Source of the DNA: Desulfolutivibrio sulfoxidireducens
GTDB taxonomy: Bacteria > Desulfobacterota > Desulfovibrionia > Desulfovibrionales > Desulfovibrionaceae
Assembly: GCF_013376475.1 (NCBI RefSeq)
Contig: NZ_CP045508.1
Location: 248,001-312,000, forward strand
Direction of reading: 5' to 3'
Length of the DNA stretch: 64,000 nt
This document shows positions 43,243 to 53,566 of this stretch, in pieces. Position numbers and translations under genes: made by a program. Every line of letters starts with the position of its first letter. Positions within the stretch are counted from its first letter, which is position 1. The notes beneath the pieces were generated by a model. That model was not told the DNA's origin and did no database searches. It saw only the letters and a program-made list of their open reading frames with translations.

Positions 43243-46209
43243 TCACGGGGTCGCGGCGGGGGGCGGCGTCCGGGCGCCAGGCGGATGCGGGGGGAGGGCG
43301 AGGGTGAACACCGTCCCCACGTCGGTTCTGGACGAGACGGTCAGGCTGCCGCCGTGGTTTTCGGTGACGATGAACGAGGACACGGACAGCCCCAGGCCCG
43401 TGCCGGTCCCGGATTTCCTGGTGGTGAAAAAGGGCTCGAAGATGTGGGGCAGGACGGCTGGGGGGATGCCTGGGCCGTTGTCCTCGACCTCGATGGTCAT
43501 GAGGTCGTTTCGGACGAAGGTGCGCAGGGTGATGCACGGCATGGGGATGGCGGCCTCGGTCAGGGCCTGGGCCGCGTTGCGCAGAAGGTTCAAAACGACC
43601 TGCACGATCTGGTCGGGGGCGCAGTGGACCGGGGGCATGGCCGGGGTCAGGCGCTTGACGATGGTGATGTGCTTGAAGTCGTAGCCGGTTTTGGGATCGA
43701 ATTCGCTGGCGGCCAGGGCCAGGCCTTTGTCCACCAGGGCGTTGACGTCCGCCATCTCCCGGGCGGATTCCCGAACGCGGGAAAAACCCAGCATGCCGCG
43801 CACGATGCCGGCGGCCCGTTCCCCGGCCTCGCGGATGCCATCGAGATAAAGCAGGATGTGGCGCTCGCGCATGTAGTCCAGGACCCGGGCGAGATCGATG
43901 TCGTGGCGTTTCGCCGCCTCGGCGTTGGAGGCCATCCCCGGGTCCAGACGGCGCTGGATCCCCTGGGCCGATTGCAGGATGATGGCCAGGGGATTGTTGA
44001 TCTCGTGGGCCATGCCCGCGGCCAGACTCCCCAGGGAGGCCATTTTTTCGGTGCGGATCATGACCTCCCGCATTTTATTGCGTTGCGTGACGTCGCGGGC
44101 CAGGACCAGAGACAGATCGCCGTCGGAGGATGGCAGGGCGGTAAGCGACACCTCCACGTCCACCGGTTGCCCGTCCTTGCGCCGATGGACCCAGTCAAAG
44201 ACCTGATCCCCGTTGGCGGACCGGGTCAGGATGCGCGCGGCAAGCTCCGGGGACGGGACGCCGCCGGGCTGCCGGTGCGGCGAGAAGTCCCCGGGGCAGC
44301 GGCCCACGAGTTCCTCCCGGGAATAGCCCAGAAGGGCCGTGGTCGCGGGGTTGCAGTCCACGATGCGGTCCTGTTCAAGGATCATGATGGCGTCCGTGGC
44401 CGCATGGAACAGGGCCTGGTAGCGCAGTTCGCTTTCCTTGTGCCCGGTGATGTCCGTCACCGTCCCCACCAGGCGTACGGCCCGGCCCGATGCGTCGCGG
44501 GCCACGACCCTTCCCCGGCTTTGTATCCAGCGATCCCGCCCGGAAGGGTCCACGACGCGGTACTGGGCCTCGATGATGTCGTCGCGCGAAAGCCCTTCCT
44601 CCAGAGTGGCCAGGATCCGCTGCCGGTCCTTCGGGTGCAGTCGGGATCGCCAGGCATCAAGGACGTCCGGGACCTTGCCGGGCGGGAGCCCGAAGGTCTC
44701 CAGCCACCTGGGGCTCAGGAAGGCCGTGTTCGCGGCGGGGTTCCAGTCGTAGAAGCCGTCGTTGGTGGCGTCGAGGATGAGTGCCAGACGCTCCTCGCTC
44801 TCGGCCAGGCGTTTTCTGGCCAGGACCAGGCTGGTCACGTCCGTGGCCACGCCGGAGACCCCGGCCAGGGCCCCGTTTTCGTCGAACACGGGCGAGGCCA
44901 TGATGGAGGCGTGTTTCCCGGATATCTCGGCCAGGTAGCGGGTCTGTTCCCCGGCCAGCACCCGGGTCAGCCCGTTCATGACCGTCGGGTTGTCCCCGAA
45001 GAGGTCGGCCACGGGCCGCCCGGTCATCTCCCGGGCCGAGAGTCCGATCCGGGCCAGGGCCTTGCCCTCGATGTGGGCGATGGTTCCGTCCGGGGCGATC
45101 TGGAAGACCACGGCGTCGGCGTTGATAAGGACGTTGCGCAGGTGTAGATCCCTCTGCCGCAGGGCCTTTTCCACGGATTCGCGGCGGGTGAACTCGGCCT
45201 GAAGCTCCCGGGTCTTTTCCGCGATCCCGCGCGTAAGGCTGCGGGAAGAGAGGTGGAAGAGCACGGAGAGGGCCAGGGTTGCCAGGAACAGGCCGGTCAG
45301 GACGAAGACCGCCCAGGGCGGGGTGCGGGCATCCTGCCGCAGGGGCAGCCATTTTTGGATCAGGGCCTGTTTTTCCTGGGCCGGGAGGCGGGTCAGGGCC
45401 TTGTCCAGGATGGACCGCAGTTCGGGCCAGTCGCTACGCACGGCCATGCGCAGGGCGGATTCGTGGGTGATGGTCCCGGCCAGACGCAGGTTCGCCAGTC
45501 CGTCCTTTTCGATGAAATACGAGGCCACGCCCTGATTGCCCACAAAGGCCTCGACCTCGCCGAAGGCGACATCCCGGAGTCCTTCCTGGATGCTGTTCAC
45601 CAGAACGAGTTCCACTCCGGCCGGGCCGTTTTCCTGGAACTGGCGCTGGCCGTCATAGCCGCGCACCACGGCCGCGCGGTGTCCCGCCAGGTCCGCCAAG
45701 CCCCGGATGCGGCTCTCATTCGCGGACACGATGATGGCCACCGGGATGGAGACGTAGGGCTGGGTGAAAAGCAGGTACTGGGCGCGTTCCGGGGAATAGG
45801 CGATCTTGGCGGCCATGTCCGCCCGGCGTTCCTTCAGGGCGTCGAGCAGTTCCGGCCAATTCCGTGCGGGCGTCGGGACGAGGGTCAGGCCCGTGTCCTT
45901 CAGGGCGGCGTGCAAAAGGTCGGCGGCGAGGCCGGTGAAAGCCCCCTGGGAAAAAAATTCGAAGGGGGGGAATCCCGGGTCGAAGACCACCCGTATCTCG
46001 GGGTGGGCCTCGATGAACCGGCGTTCCGCATCGGTACGCTCCAAAGACGGCGGATCAGGCGCGGCGAGTGCAAAGGCGATCGGCAAGGACAGCGAGAAGA
46101 AGGCGATAAGAACGCAATGCGCCAGGGAAAAAAGGAGGAATGCGTGGACTCGCAACGCCCGTGCCGTGTTCGGGCCCGGTGCGCGGGTGGCTGGCGCAAA
46201 GAGGATCAT
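43243..46209 (-). CDS. sensor histidine kinase with periplasmic SBP-3 domain and three PAS domains
   Basis: The protein has 988 residues. It has a signal-anchor-like N-terminus, then a solute-binding-protein family 3 domain (about 50-290; VVFDPGFPPFEFF, YSPERAQYLLFTQPYVSIP) that senses an extracellular solute, and a membrane helix near 300-320. A coiled linker leads to three PAS/PAC domains (about 350-720), and a histidine kinase core has the His in GMAHEINNP and N- and G-boxes near the end (NLLRNAAQALT; GTGTGLGLSV). No response regulator is adjacent. I chose the ATG at 46209; a TTG 36 bases upstream is possible and neither has a clear ribosome site. Confidence 0.88.
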   Translation of the reverse strand: MILFAPATRAPGPNTARALRVHAFLLFSLAHCVLIAFFSLSLPIAFALAAPDPPSLERTDAERRFIEAHPEIRVVFDPGFPPFEFFSQGAFTGLAADLLHAALKDTGLTLVPTPARNWPELLDALKERRADMAAKIAYSPERAQYLLFTQPYVSIPVAIIVSANESRIRGLADLAGHRAAVVRGYDGQRQFQENGPAGVELVLVNSIQEGLRDVAFGEVEAFVGNQGVASYFIEKDGLANLRLAGTITHESALRMAVRSDWPELRSILDKALTRLPAQEKQALIQKWLPLRQDARTPPWAVFVLTGLFLATLALSVLFHLSSRSLTRGIAEKTRELQAEFTRRESVEKALRQRDLHLRNVLINADAVVFQIAPDGTIAHIEGKALARIGLSAREMTGRPVADLFGDNPTVMNGLTRVLAGEQTRYLAEISGKHASIMASPVFDENGALAGVSGVATDVTSLVLARKRLAESEERLALILDATNDGFYDWNPAANTAFLSPRWLETFGLPPGKVPDVLDAWRSRLHPKDRQRILATLEEGLSRDDIIEAQYRVVDPSGRDRWIQSRGRVVARDASGRAVRLVGTVTDITGHKESELRYQALFHAATDAIMILEQDRIVDCNPATTALLGYSREELVGRCPGDFSPHRQPGGVPSPELAARILTRSANGDQVFDWVHRRKDGQPVDVEVSLTALPSSDGDLSLVLARDVTQRNKMREVMIRTEKMASLGSLAAGMAHEINNPLAIILQSAQGIQRRLDPGMASNAEAAKRHDIDLARVLDYMRERHILLYLDGIREAGERAAGIVRGMLGFSRVRESAREMADVNALVDKGLALAASEFDPKTGYDFKHITIVKRLTPAMPPVHCAPDQIVQVVLNLLRNAAQALTEAAIPMPCITLRTFVRNDLMTIEVEDNGPGIPPAVLPHIFEPFFTTRKSGTGTGLGLSVSSFIVTENHGGSLTVSSRTDVGTVFTLALPPHPPGARTPPPAATP

Positions 46210-46476
46210 GCGGGAAGGGATATGATGGAACCATCGCCGATGCAAGGTAAACCGTCATGGAGAACGGGTGCGTCGGGGGATGCCGGAAAAGGCGCCGGGC
46301 TGGTCTTCCGGGCAAGACCGTCACACGGGTGTTTCGCTGGAGTGGCGTTTTCGCGATGGCGTTGCTTTCTTCCCCCGTTGCTCTTGACAGGGGAACGGTT
46401 TCCGTGCGCCATGCCCCGATTGGGCCGCACGGCCCGGATCGGAAACGCCGCGCCAGGCGAAACAGGCACCCCCACC

Positions 46477-47544
46477 ATGCGCCATCGTCTCAAGAAAATG
46501 TCCCGGCAGGCCGGCAAGGCCCTCGACGCCCTGGAATACACCGGCGACGTCCCGGTGCAAAAGACCCGCGTCACGGCGACCACCTACGGCCCGGACGGGG
46601 CGGAGACCGCCGTGATGACCGATCGGGAGATCCCCCGTGTCCCGTCCGGGGACGGTCCGGGCAAGGTCTGGATCGACGTGGCCGGACTCTCCCAGGCCGA
46701 GGAGATTCGCCGGGTCGGAGGTCTTTTCGGAGTCCATCCGCTCATCCTGGAGGACATCGTCCAGGTGGGGCAGCGCCCCAAGATCGAGGACCTGGAGGAC
46801 TATCTTTTCGTGATCGTCAAGGCCTGGCGCTACGACGGGTCGGCCAAGGAACTTTTCGAGAGCCAGGTCAGTTTCATCCTGGGGCAGAAGGCCCTGGTCA
46901 CCTTCCGGGAGGCCGACGTCCCGGCCTTCGAGGCGGTCCGGACACGCATCGCCTCGGGCAAGGGCCGGATCCGGAACATGGGCGCGGATTACCTGCTCTA
47001 CGCCCTGCTGGACTCCCTGGTGGACGAGCATTTTCTGGCCCTGGAAAAGGTGGGCGAGGACATCGAGGACCTGGGGGACAAGCTTCTGTCCGACCCGCGG
47101 CCCACGGACCTGGAGACCATCCACAAGCTCAAGCGGGAGACCATCTACCTGCGCAAAAGCGTGTGGCCGCTACGGGAGGTGGTCTCCCATCTAGCGGATG
47201 GGGAGAGCGCGTTGCTTCGTCCGGAAACGCGATTGTATTTTCGCGACCTCTACGAACACGTCATCCAGATCATGGACACGGTGGAGGGGCTGTTGGACAT
47301 CGTGGGCGGCATGGTGGACATCTACCTGTCCACCATCAGCTTTCGTTTAAACGCCATCATGAAGGTGCTCACGCTCATTTCCACGCTTTTTATGCCCATG
47401 ACCTTCGTGGCCGGGGTCTACGGCATGAACTTCAAGTTCATGCCCGAGTTGTCCTGGCCCCTGGGCTATCCCATGGCCATCGGGATCATGCTCCTCATGT
47501 CCGGCGGGCTTTTCACGTTTTTCAAATTGAAGAAATGGATATGA
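46477..47544 (+). CDS. corA: CorA-family magnesium/cobalt channel
   Basis: The protein has 355 residues. The cytoplasmic alpha/beta funnel is followed by the long stalk helix and two C-terminal membrane helices. The selectivity motif GMN is present (YGMNFKFMPE), and FMPMTFVAGVYGMN is characteristic. The tail ends FKLKKWI, a typical CorA basic end. The start is the ATG of RHRLKKMS; an ATG at 46411 would add 22 residues with no family match. It mediates Mg2+ uptake across the inner membrane. Confidence 0.93.
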   Translation: MRHRLKKMSRQAGKALDALEYTGDVPVQKTRVTATTYGPDGAETAVMTDREIPRVPSGDGPGKVWIDVAGLSQAEEIRRVGGLFGVHPLILEDIVQVGQRPKIEDLEDYLFVIVKAWRYDGSAKELFESQVSFILGQKALVTFREADVPAFEAVRTRIASGKGRIRNMGADYLLYALLDSLVDEHFLALEKVGEDIEDLGDKLLSDPRPTDLETIHKLKRETIYLRKSVWPLREVVSHLADGESALLRPETRLYFRDLYEHVIQIMDTVEGLLDIVGGMVDIYLSTISFRLNAIMKVLTLISTLFMPMTFVAGVYGMNFKFMPELSWPLGYPMAIGIMLLMSGGLFTFFKLKKWI

Positions 47545-47583
47545 AGGCCTCGACAACGCGGCGTTCCGGGCAGAGAGGGGAAC

Positions 47584-48345
47584 ATGTTTGACGACGTCAA
47601 ATTCAGCCTCATCGTTGTCGGGGCGGTGCTGGCCGCGGCCCTGGCGGTCTACCGGCTGCGCCGTGTGCGGCACCACGGCATGGACATGGGCCAGCGGAAT
47701 CTTTTGGCCACGAATTTCGGCTTTTTCTCGACCCTCTACACCTTTTTTCTGGGATTCGCCGTGGTGGTGTTGTGGCAGTCCTACAACCACGCCAGCACGC
47801 TGGTGGCTGCGGAAGCGGAAAATATTCTGGTGGAATACCGGATATCCTCGGAGATCGAGGAGGCCGGACCCTTTCGCCAAGCCTTGCTCGACTATGCGGG
47901 GATCGTCCAGGGAGCGGGCTGGGACCGCATGCGCCAGGAACAGACCGACGACGGGGCGGGCGCGGCCTTTGACCTGGTGTGGTCGAGCCTTCGCCGGTTG
48001 CGGCGGCAGCCGGCCTGCGATCCGGGGACCGGGAATGCCCTGCTGCGGCAGATGATCGAGATCGACGCCATGCGCAGCCAGCGGCTGCGTCTGGTGGACG
48101 GCAACCTCTACGCCCCCATCTGGGCGCTCATCTATCTCGGGGTGGCCTTCACCATCGCCGTATTCTATTTCGTCGACACGGGAAATCAACGAGCCGACAT
48201 CTTTTTCATGGTCATGATGCTGTGCATGATCTTGGGCAATATCTTTCTGCTCTACGAGCTCAATACCCCCTTCTCCGGGTTGATCTGCATCGGCCCGGAC
48301 TATTTCCAGGAAGCCTACGCGGTCATGAAGGCCTCGGGCGGCTAG
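47584..48345 (+). CDS. DUF4239-like (bestrophin-type) membrane protein
   Basis: The protein has 253 residues. Two N-terminal helices (about 5-25 and 47-68) and two C-terminal helices (about 180-200 and 210-230) surround a soluble helical region. FFLGFAVVVLWQSYNHASTLVAAEA has the look of DUF4239 proteins, a relative of bestrophin-type channels. It follows corA after 39 bases and may be co-transcribed. Function is not established for the family; ion channel activity is a guess by topology. Confidence 0.75.
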   Translation: MFDDVKFSLIVVGAVLAAALAVYRLRRVRHHGMDMGQRNLLATNFGFFSTLYTFFLGFAVVVLWQSYNHASTLVAAEAENILVEYRISSEIEEAGPFRQALLDYAGIVQGAGWDRMRQEQTDDGAGAAFDLVWSSLRRLRRQPACDPGTGNALLRQMIEIDAMRSQRLRLVDGNLYAPIWALIYLGVAFTIAVFYFVDTGNQRADIFFMVMMLCMILGNIFLLYELNTPFSGLICIGPDYFQEAYAVMKASGG

Positions 48346-48468
48346 GGTCGCGTTCGCGTTTTTCGTCGATGAAGTGGGGCGCGGCCATGAAGGACCGCGG
48401 CCGTCTGAGCCTGCCAGCCCATGGCGACGAATTTTGAGGTCGTGATACGAGCGGGCCGGCCTCCTCCC

Positions 48469-48888
48469 TCATTCCGGCCTGACCAGTCCGACGAGCCCGC
48501 CGTATCCCTCTTTTTCCATGTCCTCGACCGGGATGAACCGCAGGGCCGCCGAGTTGACGCAGTAGCGTTTTCCGGTCGGGGCCGGGCCGTCGTCGAACAC
48601 GTGGCCCAGGTGCGAGTCGGCCAGGGCGCTACGCACCTCGGTGCGCACGGTGAAAAGGCCCGTGTCCTCGCGTTCGGCCACGGCCCCGGGAACCACGGTC
48701 CGGGTGAAGCTCGGCCAGCCGGTCCCGGAGTCGAACTTGTCCCGTGAGCTGAAAAGCGGCTCCCCGGAGACCGCGTCCACATAGATGCCGGGCCGTTTTT
48801 CGTTCCAGTGGGCATTGTCAAAGGGCGGTTCCGTGGCGTTTTTCCGGGTGACGGCGAAGGCCAGGGGCGACAGGCGGGCGCGCAGTTC
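48469..48888 (-). CDS. msrB: methionine-(R)-sulfoxide reductase (MsrB) part of an interrupted MsrAB
   Basis: The MsrB homology starts at the very codon after the msrA TAG, in the same frame: [20 protein letters not shown] is the normal MsrB N-terminus. Catalytic Cys is in [11 protein letters not shown], and GTGWPSF and HLGHVFDDG are conserved. No ATG, GTG or TTG exists before a GTG at 48780, which would delete about 36 conserved residues; a CTG at 48885 is possible. In many bacteria MsrA and MsrB are one polypeptide, so this looks like a fusion cut by one amber codon. It would reduce the R epimer of methionine sulfoxide in the periplasm if expressed. Confidence 0.72.
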   Translation of the reverse strand, partial: ELRARLSPLAFAVTRKNATEPPFDNAHWNEKRPGIYVDAVSGEPLFSSRDKFDSGTGWPSFTRTVVPGAVAEREDTGLFTVRTEVRSALADSHLGHVFDDGPAPTGKRYCVNSAALRFIPVEDMEKEGYGGLVGLVRPE

Positions 48889-49581
48889 CTAGTCGTCAGG
48901 GCGGACGTACCCGGCGGCCGGACCGGGCTGCCCGCCGTCCGGACGGGGTGCCCCGGCCTGGCCCCAGACCGTCTCCAGGTACGGCCCGCGCCCCGAGGCC
49001 CGGTGGTAGGCGTCGTAGCCCACGGCGTTTTTGGCGTAATAGTTCTGGTGCTGTTCCTCGGCCGGATAAAACCGGGCCACGGGCCGCAGGGGTACGGCCA
49101 GGGGGGTCTTGAAGCGGCCCGAGGCGGCGATCTCGGCCATGACCGCCTCGGCGGTCTGTTTTTGGGCCTCTGTGGCATAAAAGATCGCGGTTTGGTACTG
49201 GCTGCCGCGATCCGCGAACTGGCCGTCCGGGTCCGAGGGATTGATGTTCCGGAAAAAGACCCGGACCAGATCTTCGTAGGAGAGTGTTGTGGAATCGTAG
49301 ATCACGCGCACGGCCTCCACGTGTCCGGTCCGGCCCGTGGACACGGATGCGTAGGTGGGATCGGGGTCATGGCCGCCGGTGTAGCCGGAGATCGCCTCCA
49401 GCACGCCGGGTGTGTTTTCCATGGCCGCTTCCAGGCACCAGAAGCAGCCTCCGGCGAATACGGCGCTTTCGGTCTTCGCGGGAAGGGTCATGGGATCCTC
49501 CGTCTGGGCGTTGCAGGGTGCGGCCGCCAGCAGCGACGCGGCGGCCAGAAAAAAGACGTACAGGGCGTTTGGCGGGGACAT
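48889..49581 (-). CDS. msrA: periplasmic methionine-(S)-sulfoxide reductase (MsrA)
   Basis: The protein has 230 residues. The start is the ATG behind AAGGA; it begins a signal peptide (LAAASLLAAAPCNA), so the enzyme is periplasmic. The active site is AGGCFWCLEAAM. The C-terminal RFYPAEEQHQNYYAKN is typical. It reduces methionine-S-sulfoxide in envelope proteins, using a thioredoxin-like donor. It ends at a TAG and is followed in frame by MsrB sequence, so this may be the first half of a natural MsrAB fusion. Confidence 0.9.
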   Translation of the reverse strand: MSPPNALYVFFLAAASLLAAAPCNAQTEDPMTLPAKTESAVFAGGCFWCLEAAMENTPGVLEAISGYTGGHDPDPTYASVSTGRTGHVEAVRVIYDSTTLSYEDLVRVFFRNINPSDPDGQFADRGSQYQTAIFYATEAQKQTAEAVMAEIAASGRFKTPLAVPLRPVARFYPAEEQHQNYYAKNAVGYDAYHRASGRGPYLETVWGQAGAPRPDGGQPGPAAGYVRPDD

Positions 49582-49901
49582 GGGGGTATCCTTTTCCCTG
49601 CCGGGGCGCGAAAAATGGCGTCCCGCCAGGGGTGGAGCCGGCAATTTTCGGCCGGGGAATGACCCGGCCGAAAACATGACTTCCATGGTAGGAAAATAGG
49701 TCGGGCGGCGGCAAAGTCAAAAGCCGGAGGCGGGAAAAAGTGGGGACGCCACGTCGCCGGGGCTTGGAAACCCGGTGATGGCGCCGGAACGGGGGAACCG
49801 GCCTCCGTGCGGGGTGAGGGGTCTTTCCTTTCAGGCGGAACCGGGGTGTGCATGGCCCCCCGCGACCCGGCGGGAATCTCCGGCCGTGGGCGGCGGGGAA
49901 G
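49582..49901. other. intergenic region upstream of msrA with a 12-bp perfect hairpin
   Basis: No gene is seen in these 320 bases. A perfect inverted repeat TTTTCGGCCGGG / CCCGGCCGAAAA (49645-49656 and 49663-49674, six-base loop) could terminate the RND-MarR transcript coming from the right, or act as an operator for msrA. The longer translated frames here are Arg/Pro-rich shadows. Confidence 0.5.
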
Positions 49902-50429
49902 CTACGGAGCAAACCGGCCGCGAATGGCCTGGAGCACCTCCAGGGCCACGGCGAGTTTGTCCTCGGGAATGCCCGCCAGGGCCTCCCGGTGCACGCGCAT
50001 GGCCATGGCATGGATGGTGTCGTCGTGTTCCAGTATCTTGGCGGTCAGCCGCACCTGGTTGCGCCGCCGGTCTTCGGGTGCGGGATCCCGGCGCACCCAG
50101 CCAAGTTTCTCCAGCCGGTCCAAAAGCCGCACCACAGTGGGGCACTCCACGAAAAGCCGGTCCGCGATCTCCCGCTGGGACAGGGGCTTGTCCGCCGTGG
50201 CCAGGGTGAAGATCACGCTCCAGGAGGCGCTGGACAGGCCCAAGGGCCGCAACTGTTCGTCGATCCTGGCCCGCCAGGTGCGCGCCACCTCGTACAGGGA
50301 GATGGCGAGGCGCTCCTCCGGTTCGGCGGCGACGCACAGGGGCAGGTCGATGTCGTCCCGCCCCCCGGGGCCGGCCGGGCCGCTCCAGGGGCGGGTCCCG
50401 GCCGGGTCGGTCGTGAGCGCGGCGCTCAC
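49902..50429 (-). CDS. MarR-family regulator of the RND efflux operon
   Basis: The protein has 175 residues. A winged HTH core (about 60-130) shows [33 protein letters not shown] and the wing [15 protein letters not shown], typical of MarR. An N-terminal 30-residue extension is Pro/Gly-rich. Its start overlaps the RND gene stop by ATGA, so it is the last gene of the pump operon and probably represses it, releasing DNA when a lipophilic drug or phenolic compound binds. The likely operator is the palindrome at 54852-54864. Confidence 0.9.
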   Translation of the reverse strand: MSAALTTDPAGTRPWSGPAGPGGRDDIDLPLCVAAEPEERLAISLYEVARTWRARIDEQLRPLGLSSASWSVIFTLATADKPLSQREIADRLFVECPTVVRLLDRLEKLGWVRRDPAPEDRRRNQVRLTAKILEHDDTIHAMAMRVHREALAGIPEDKLAVALEVLQAIRGRFAP

Positions 50430-53400
50430 GACCCGTCACCGGACCCGGAATCCTCCGGGCGGCTTCGGCGCGAAAGGCCGCCGAGCTGCATGATCAGCTT
50501 GAAAAAGACCGGGATGAAGAAGGGCGCCAGAAACGTGGCCCCGAGCATGCCGCCGATGACCCCGGTGCCGATGGCGTGGCGGCTATTGGCCCCGGCCCCG
50601 GTGCTGATGGCCAGGGGCAGGCAGCCCAGGACAAAGGCCAGGGAGGTCATGACGATGGGCCGGAAACGCAGGGTGGCCGCCTCGGTGGCCGCGTCGATCA
50701 GGCTTTTGCCCTGCTTGAGGCGCAAAACCGCGAACTCGACGATGAGGATGGCGTTTTTGGCGGCAAGACCGATCAGGGTCACCAGGGCGACCTGGAAATA
50801 GATGTCGTTGGAAAGGCCCCGGCCCCAGGTGGCCAGGATCGCGCCGAACAGGGCGAAGGGCACGGCCAGGACCACGGCCACGGGCAACGACCAGCGTTCG
50901 TACTGGGCGGCCAGGATGAGAAAGACCATGACGATGGCCAGGGCGAAGACCAGGGTCGAGGTCCCGGCCATGGCCTTTTCCTGGAAGGACGAGCCGGTCC
51001 AGGCCAGGGCGTAGTCGTCGGGCAGCGTTTCCCTGGCCACGGCCTCCATGGCGTCCAGGGCCTGCCCGGAGCTGTAGCCCGGGGCCGGGTCGCCCATGAG
51101 CTTGGCCGCCGGGAACACGTTGAAGCGCTCCATGACCTCGGGGCCGCTGGACTGGTCCACGGTGATCAGGGCCGTCAGCGGGATCATCTCGCCTTTTTTC
51201 GTTCTCACGAAGACGTCGCGCAAATCCTCGGGACGGTCGCGGAAGTCGGCCTCGGACTGCAGCATGACCCGGAAGGTGCGTCCGTACTTGTTGAAGTCGT
51301 TGACGTAGTAGGCCCCGAAGGTAGCCTGCATGACCTCGAAGACGTCGTTTACGGCCACGCCCAGGGCCTTGGCCTTCTGGCGGTCCAGGGTCACCTTGAT
51401 CTGGGGCACGTTGGCCCCGAAGGTGGTGGACACCCGGCCAAGTTCCGGACGTTTGCCCGCCGCGGCGATGAGCTTTTCGGTCATGGCCGCCAGATCCTTG
51501 GACGTGCCCTCGCCCCGGCTCTGCACATAGGCCTCGAAGCCGCCGGTGGTGCTCATGCCGGAGATGGGCGGCGGGTTGAAGGCCAGGGCCAGGCCTCTGG
51601 GCTGGGTCATGCCCCGGCCGAAGACCCGTTTGACCAGGTCAAACGAGCTGTGCCCCGGTTCCGTGCGCTGGGTCCAATCCTTCATGGGCAAAAAGGTGGT
51701 GCCGTAGTTGGAACGGCTGGCCCCGCTGATGAGGTCGTACCCGGCGAAGGTCATGACCTCCTTTACGTCCGGATCGGCCATGTGCATGGCGTCCAGGGCG
51801 TCGGTGACGGCCAGGGTGTTGCCCAGGGACGCGCCGTCGGGAAGGACGGTCAGGGCCAGGATGTAGCCCTGATCCTCGTCCGGCAAAAGGCCGCTGGGGA
51901 CGTGTGCGAAAAGCCAGTAGGTTCCGCCGCAGAGCGCCGCGAAAAGGATCAGGGCCACGGAGGTCCGGCGGATGAGGAAGCGCACGCCGGCGGTGTAGGC
52001 GGCGGTGATGCGGTCGAACAGGGTGTTGAAGGCCCGAAAGACCCGGTTGGGCTCGTGGTGGCCGGGTTTGAGCAGAAGGGCGCACAAAGACGGGGTAAGC
52101 GTCAGGGCCACCAGGCCGGAGATGGTCACGGACACGGCGATGGTGATGGCGAACTGCTTGTACATCTCGCCCGTGAGCCCGCCCAGAAAGGCCACGGGCA
52201 CGAACACGGCGCACAGGACCAACACGATGGCGATGACCGGCCCCGTGACCTGTTCCATGGCCCGGGCCGTGGCCTCGCGCGGCGAGAGCCCCCGGGTGCG
52301 CATGATGCGCTCCACGTTTTCGAGCACCACGATGGCGTCGTCCACCACGATGCCGATGGCCAACACCATGCCGAAGAGCGTCAGGGTGTTGATGGTGAAC
52401 CCCAGGGCGTACATGCCGGCGAAGGTGCCGATGATGGACACGGGCACGGCCAGGCAGGGGATGAGCGTGGCCCGGAAGTTCTGCAGGAACAGATAAACCA
52501 CCAGAAAGACCAGGATCATGGCCTCGATCAGGGTGTGCACCACCTCCTCGATGGACACCCGGACGAAGGTGGTGGTGTCGTAGGGGATGGAATAGGCGAT
52601 GCCCTCGGGAAAACGCGCGGACAGCTCGTCCATCTTGGCCTTGACCCTGTCGGCGGTGTCCAGGGCGTTGGCCCCCGGGGCCAGGAACACGCCAAGCGGC
52701 ACGGCCGGATTGCCGAAACGCTTGCCCACGAACCCGTAGTCCTTGGCCCCCAGTTCCACCCGGGCCACGTCTTTCAGGCGCAGGACGGAGCCGTCGGGAT
52801 CGGCGCGCACGATGATGTCTTCGAATTCCTCGGCCGTGGTCAGTCGGCCCTGGGTGGTGACCATGTAGTTGATGTCCACATGCCCGACCACGGGTTCCTG
52901 GCCGATGCGTCCGGCCGCGAACTGGGCGTTTTGCTCGGAGATGGCGGCGGCCACGTCGCCGGGGGTGAGCTTGAACTGGGCCAGCTTGTCGGGCCGCAGC
53001 CAGACGCGCATGGAATAGTCCTTGGCCCCGAAGATCTGGGCGTCGCCCACGCCCTCCAGGCGCTTGAGCTCGTCGAGGACGTTCACCAGGGCGTAATTGC
53101 TGATGTAGATGGCGTCGTAGCGGCCGCCCGGGGAGTCCATGGCCATGACCATGAGCATGCTGGAGGACTGTTTGGTGACGGTGACGCCCTGGCGGCGGAC
53201 CTCCTCGGGCAGGCTGGTCAGGGCGGACTGGACCCGGTTGTTGACGTTGATGGTGGCCTGGTCGGGGTCCGTGCCCACGGCGAAGGTCACCGAGATGGTC
53301 ATGGAGCCGTCGCCGGCGCTGGTGGACTTCATGTACAGCATGTCGTCCACGCCGTTGATCTGCTGCTCCAGGGGCGCGGCCACGGTGGCCGCGATGACCT

Positions 53401-53566
53401 CGGGGCTGGCCCCGGGGTAGCTTGTGGCCACGGCCACTTCCGGAGGGATGATGTCCGGGTACTGGGCGATGGGCAGCACCCGAAGGGCCACCAGCCCGGC
53501 CAGGGTGATGACCAGGGAGATGACCGTGGAGAAGATGGGGCGATTCAGGAAAAAACGCGAGATCAT
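50426..53566 (-). CDS. RND-type multidrug efflux transporter (HAE1/AcrB family)
   Basis: The protein has 1046 residues, the normal AcrB length. The start is an ATG overlapping the adaptor gene stop. The N-terminal helix with [20 protein letters not shown] and the PxPQYPDI-like segment [10 protein letters not shown] are family hallmarks; the proton-relay Asp pair lies in [18 protein letters not shown]. It exports hydrophobic compounds by proton antiport from the inner membrane through a tripartite channel. No TolC-type outer-membrane factor is in this operon, so a separately encoded one must be used. Confidence 0.95.
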   Translation of the reverse strand: MISRFFLNRPIFSTVISLVITLAGLVALRVLPIAQYPDIIPPEVAVATSYPGASPEVIAATVAAPLEQQINGVDDMLYMKSTSAGDGSMTISVTFAVGTDPDQATINVNNRVQSALTSLPEEVRRQGVTVTKQSSSMLMVMAMDSPGGRYDAIYISNYALVNVLDELKRLEGVGDAQIFGAKDYSMRVWLRPDKLAQFKLTPGDVAAAISEQNAQFAAGRIGQEPVVGHVDINYMVTTQGRLTTAEEFEDIIVRADPDGSVLRLKDVARVELGAKDYGFVGKRFGNPAVPLGVFLAPGANALDTADRVKAKMDELSARFPEGIAYSIPYDTTTFVRVSIEEVVHTLIEAMILVFLVVYLFLQNFRATLIPCLAVPVSIIGTFAGMYALGFTINTLTLFGMVLAIGIVVDDAIVVLENVERIMRTRGLSPREATARAMEQVTGPVIAIVLVLCAVFVPVAFLGGLTGEMYKQFAITIAVSVTISGLVALTLTPSLCALLLKPGHHEPNRVFRAFNTLFDRITAAYTAGVRFLIRRTSVALILFAALCGGTYWLFAHVPSGLLPDEDQGYILALTVLPDGASLGNTLAVTDALDAMHMADPDVKEVMTFAGYDLISGASRSNYGTTFLPMKDWTQRTEPGHSSFDLVKRVFGRGMTQPRGLALAFNPPPISGMSTTGGFEAYVQSRGEGTSKDLAAMTEKLIAAAGKRPELGRVSTTFGANVPQIKVTLDRQKAKALGVAVNDVFEVMQATFGAYYVNDFNKYGRTFRVMLQSEADFRDRPEDLRDVFVRTKKGEMIPLTALITVDQSSGPEVMERFNVFPAAKLMGDPAPGYSSGQALDAMEAVARETLPDDYALAWTGSSFQEKAMAGTSTLVFALAIVMVFLILAAQYERWSLPVAVVLAVPFALFGAILATWGRGLSNDIYFQVALVTLIGLAAKNAILIVEFAVLRLKQGKSLIDAATEAATLRFRPIVMTSLAFVLGCLPLAISTGAGANSRHAIGTGVIGGMLGATFLAPFFIPVFFKLIMQLGGLSRRSRPEDSGSGDGS

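Noticed and set aside
48889-48891. UAG decoded as pyrrolysine between MsrA and MsrB
   Set aside because: No pyl genes are in the window and MsrAB proteins are not known pyrrolysine proteins; a nonsense change or natural split is simpler.
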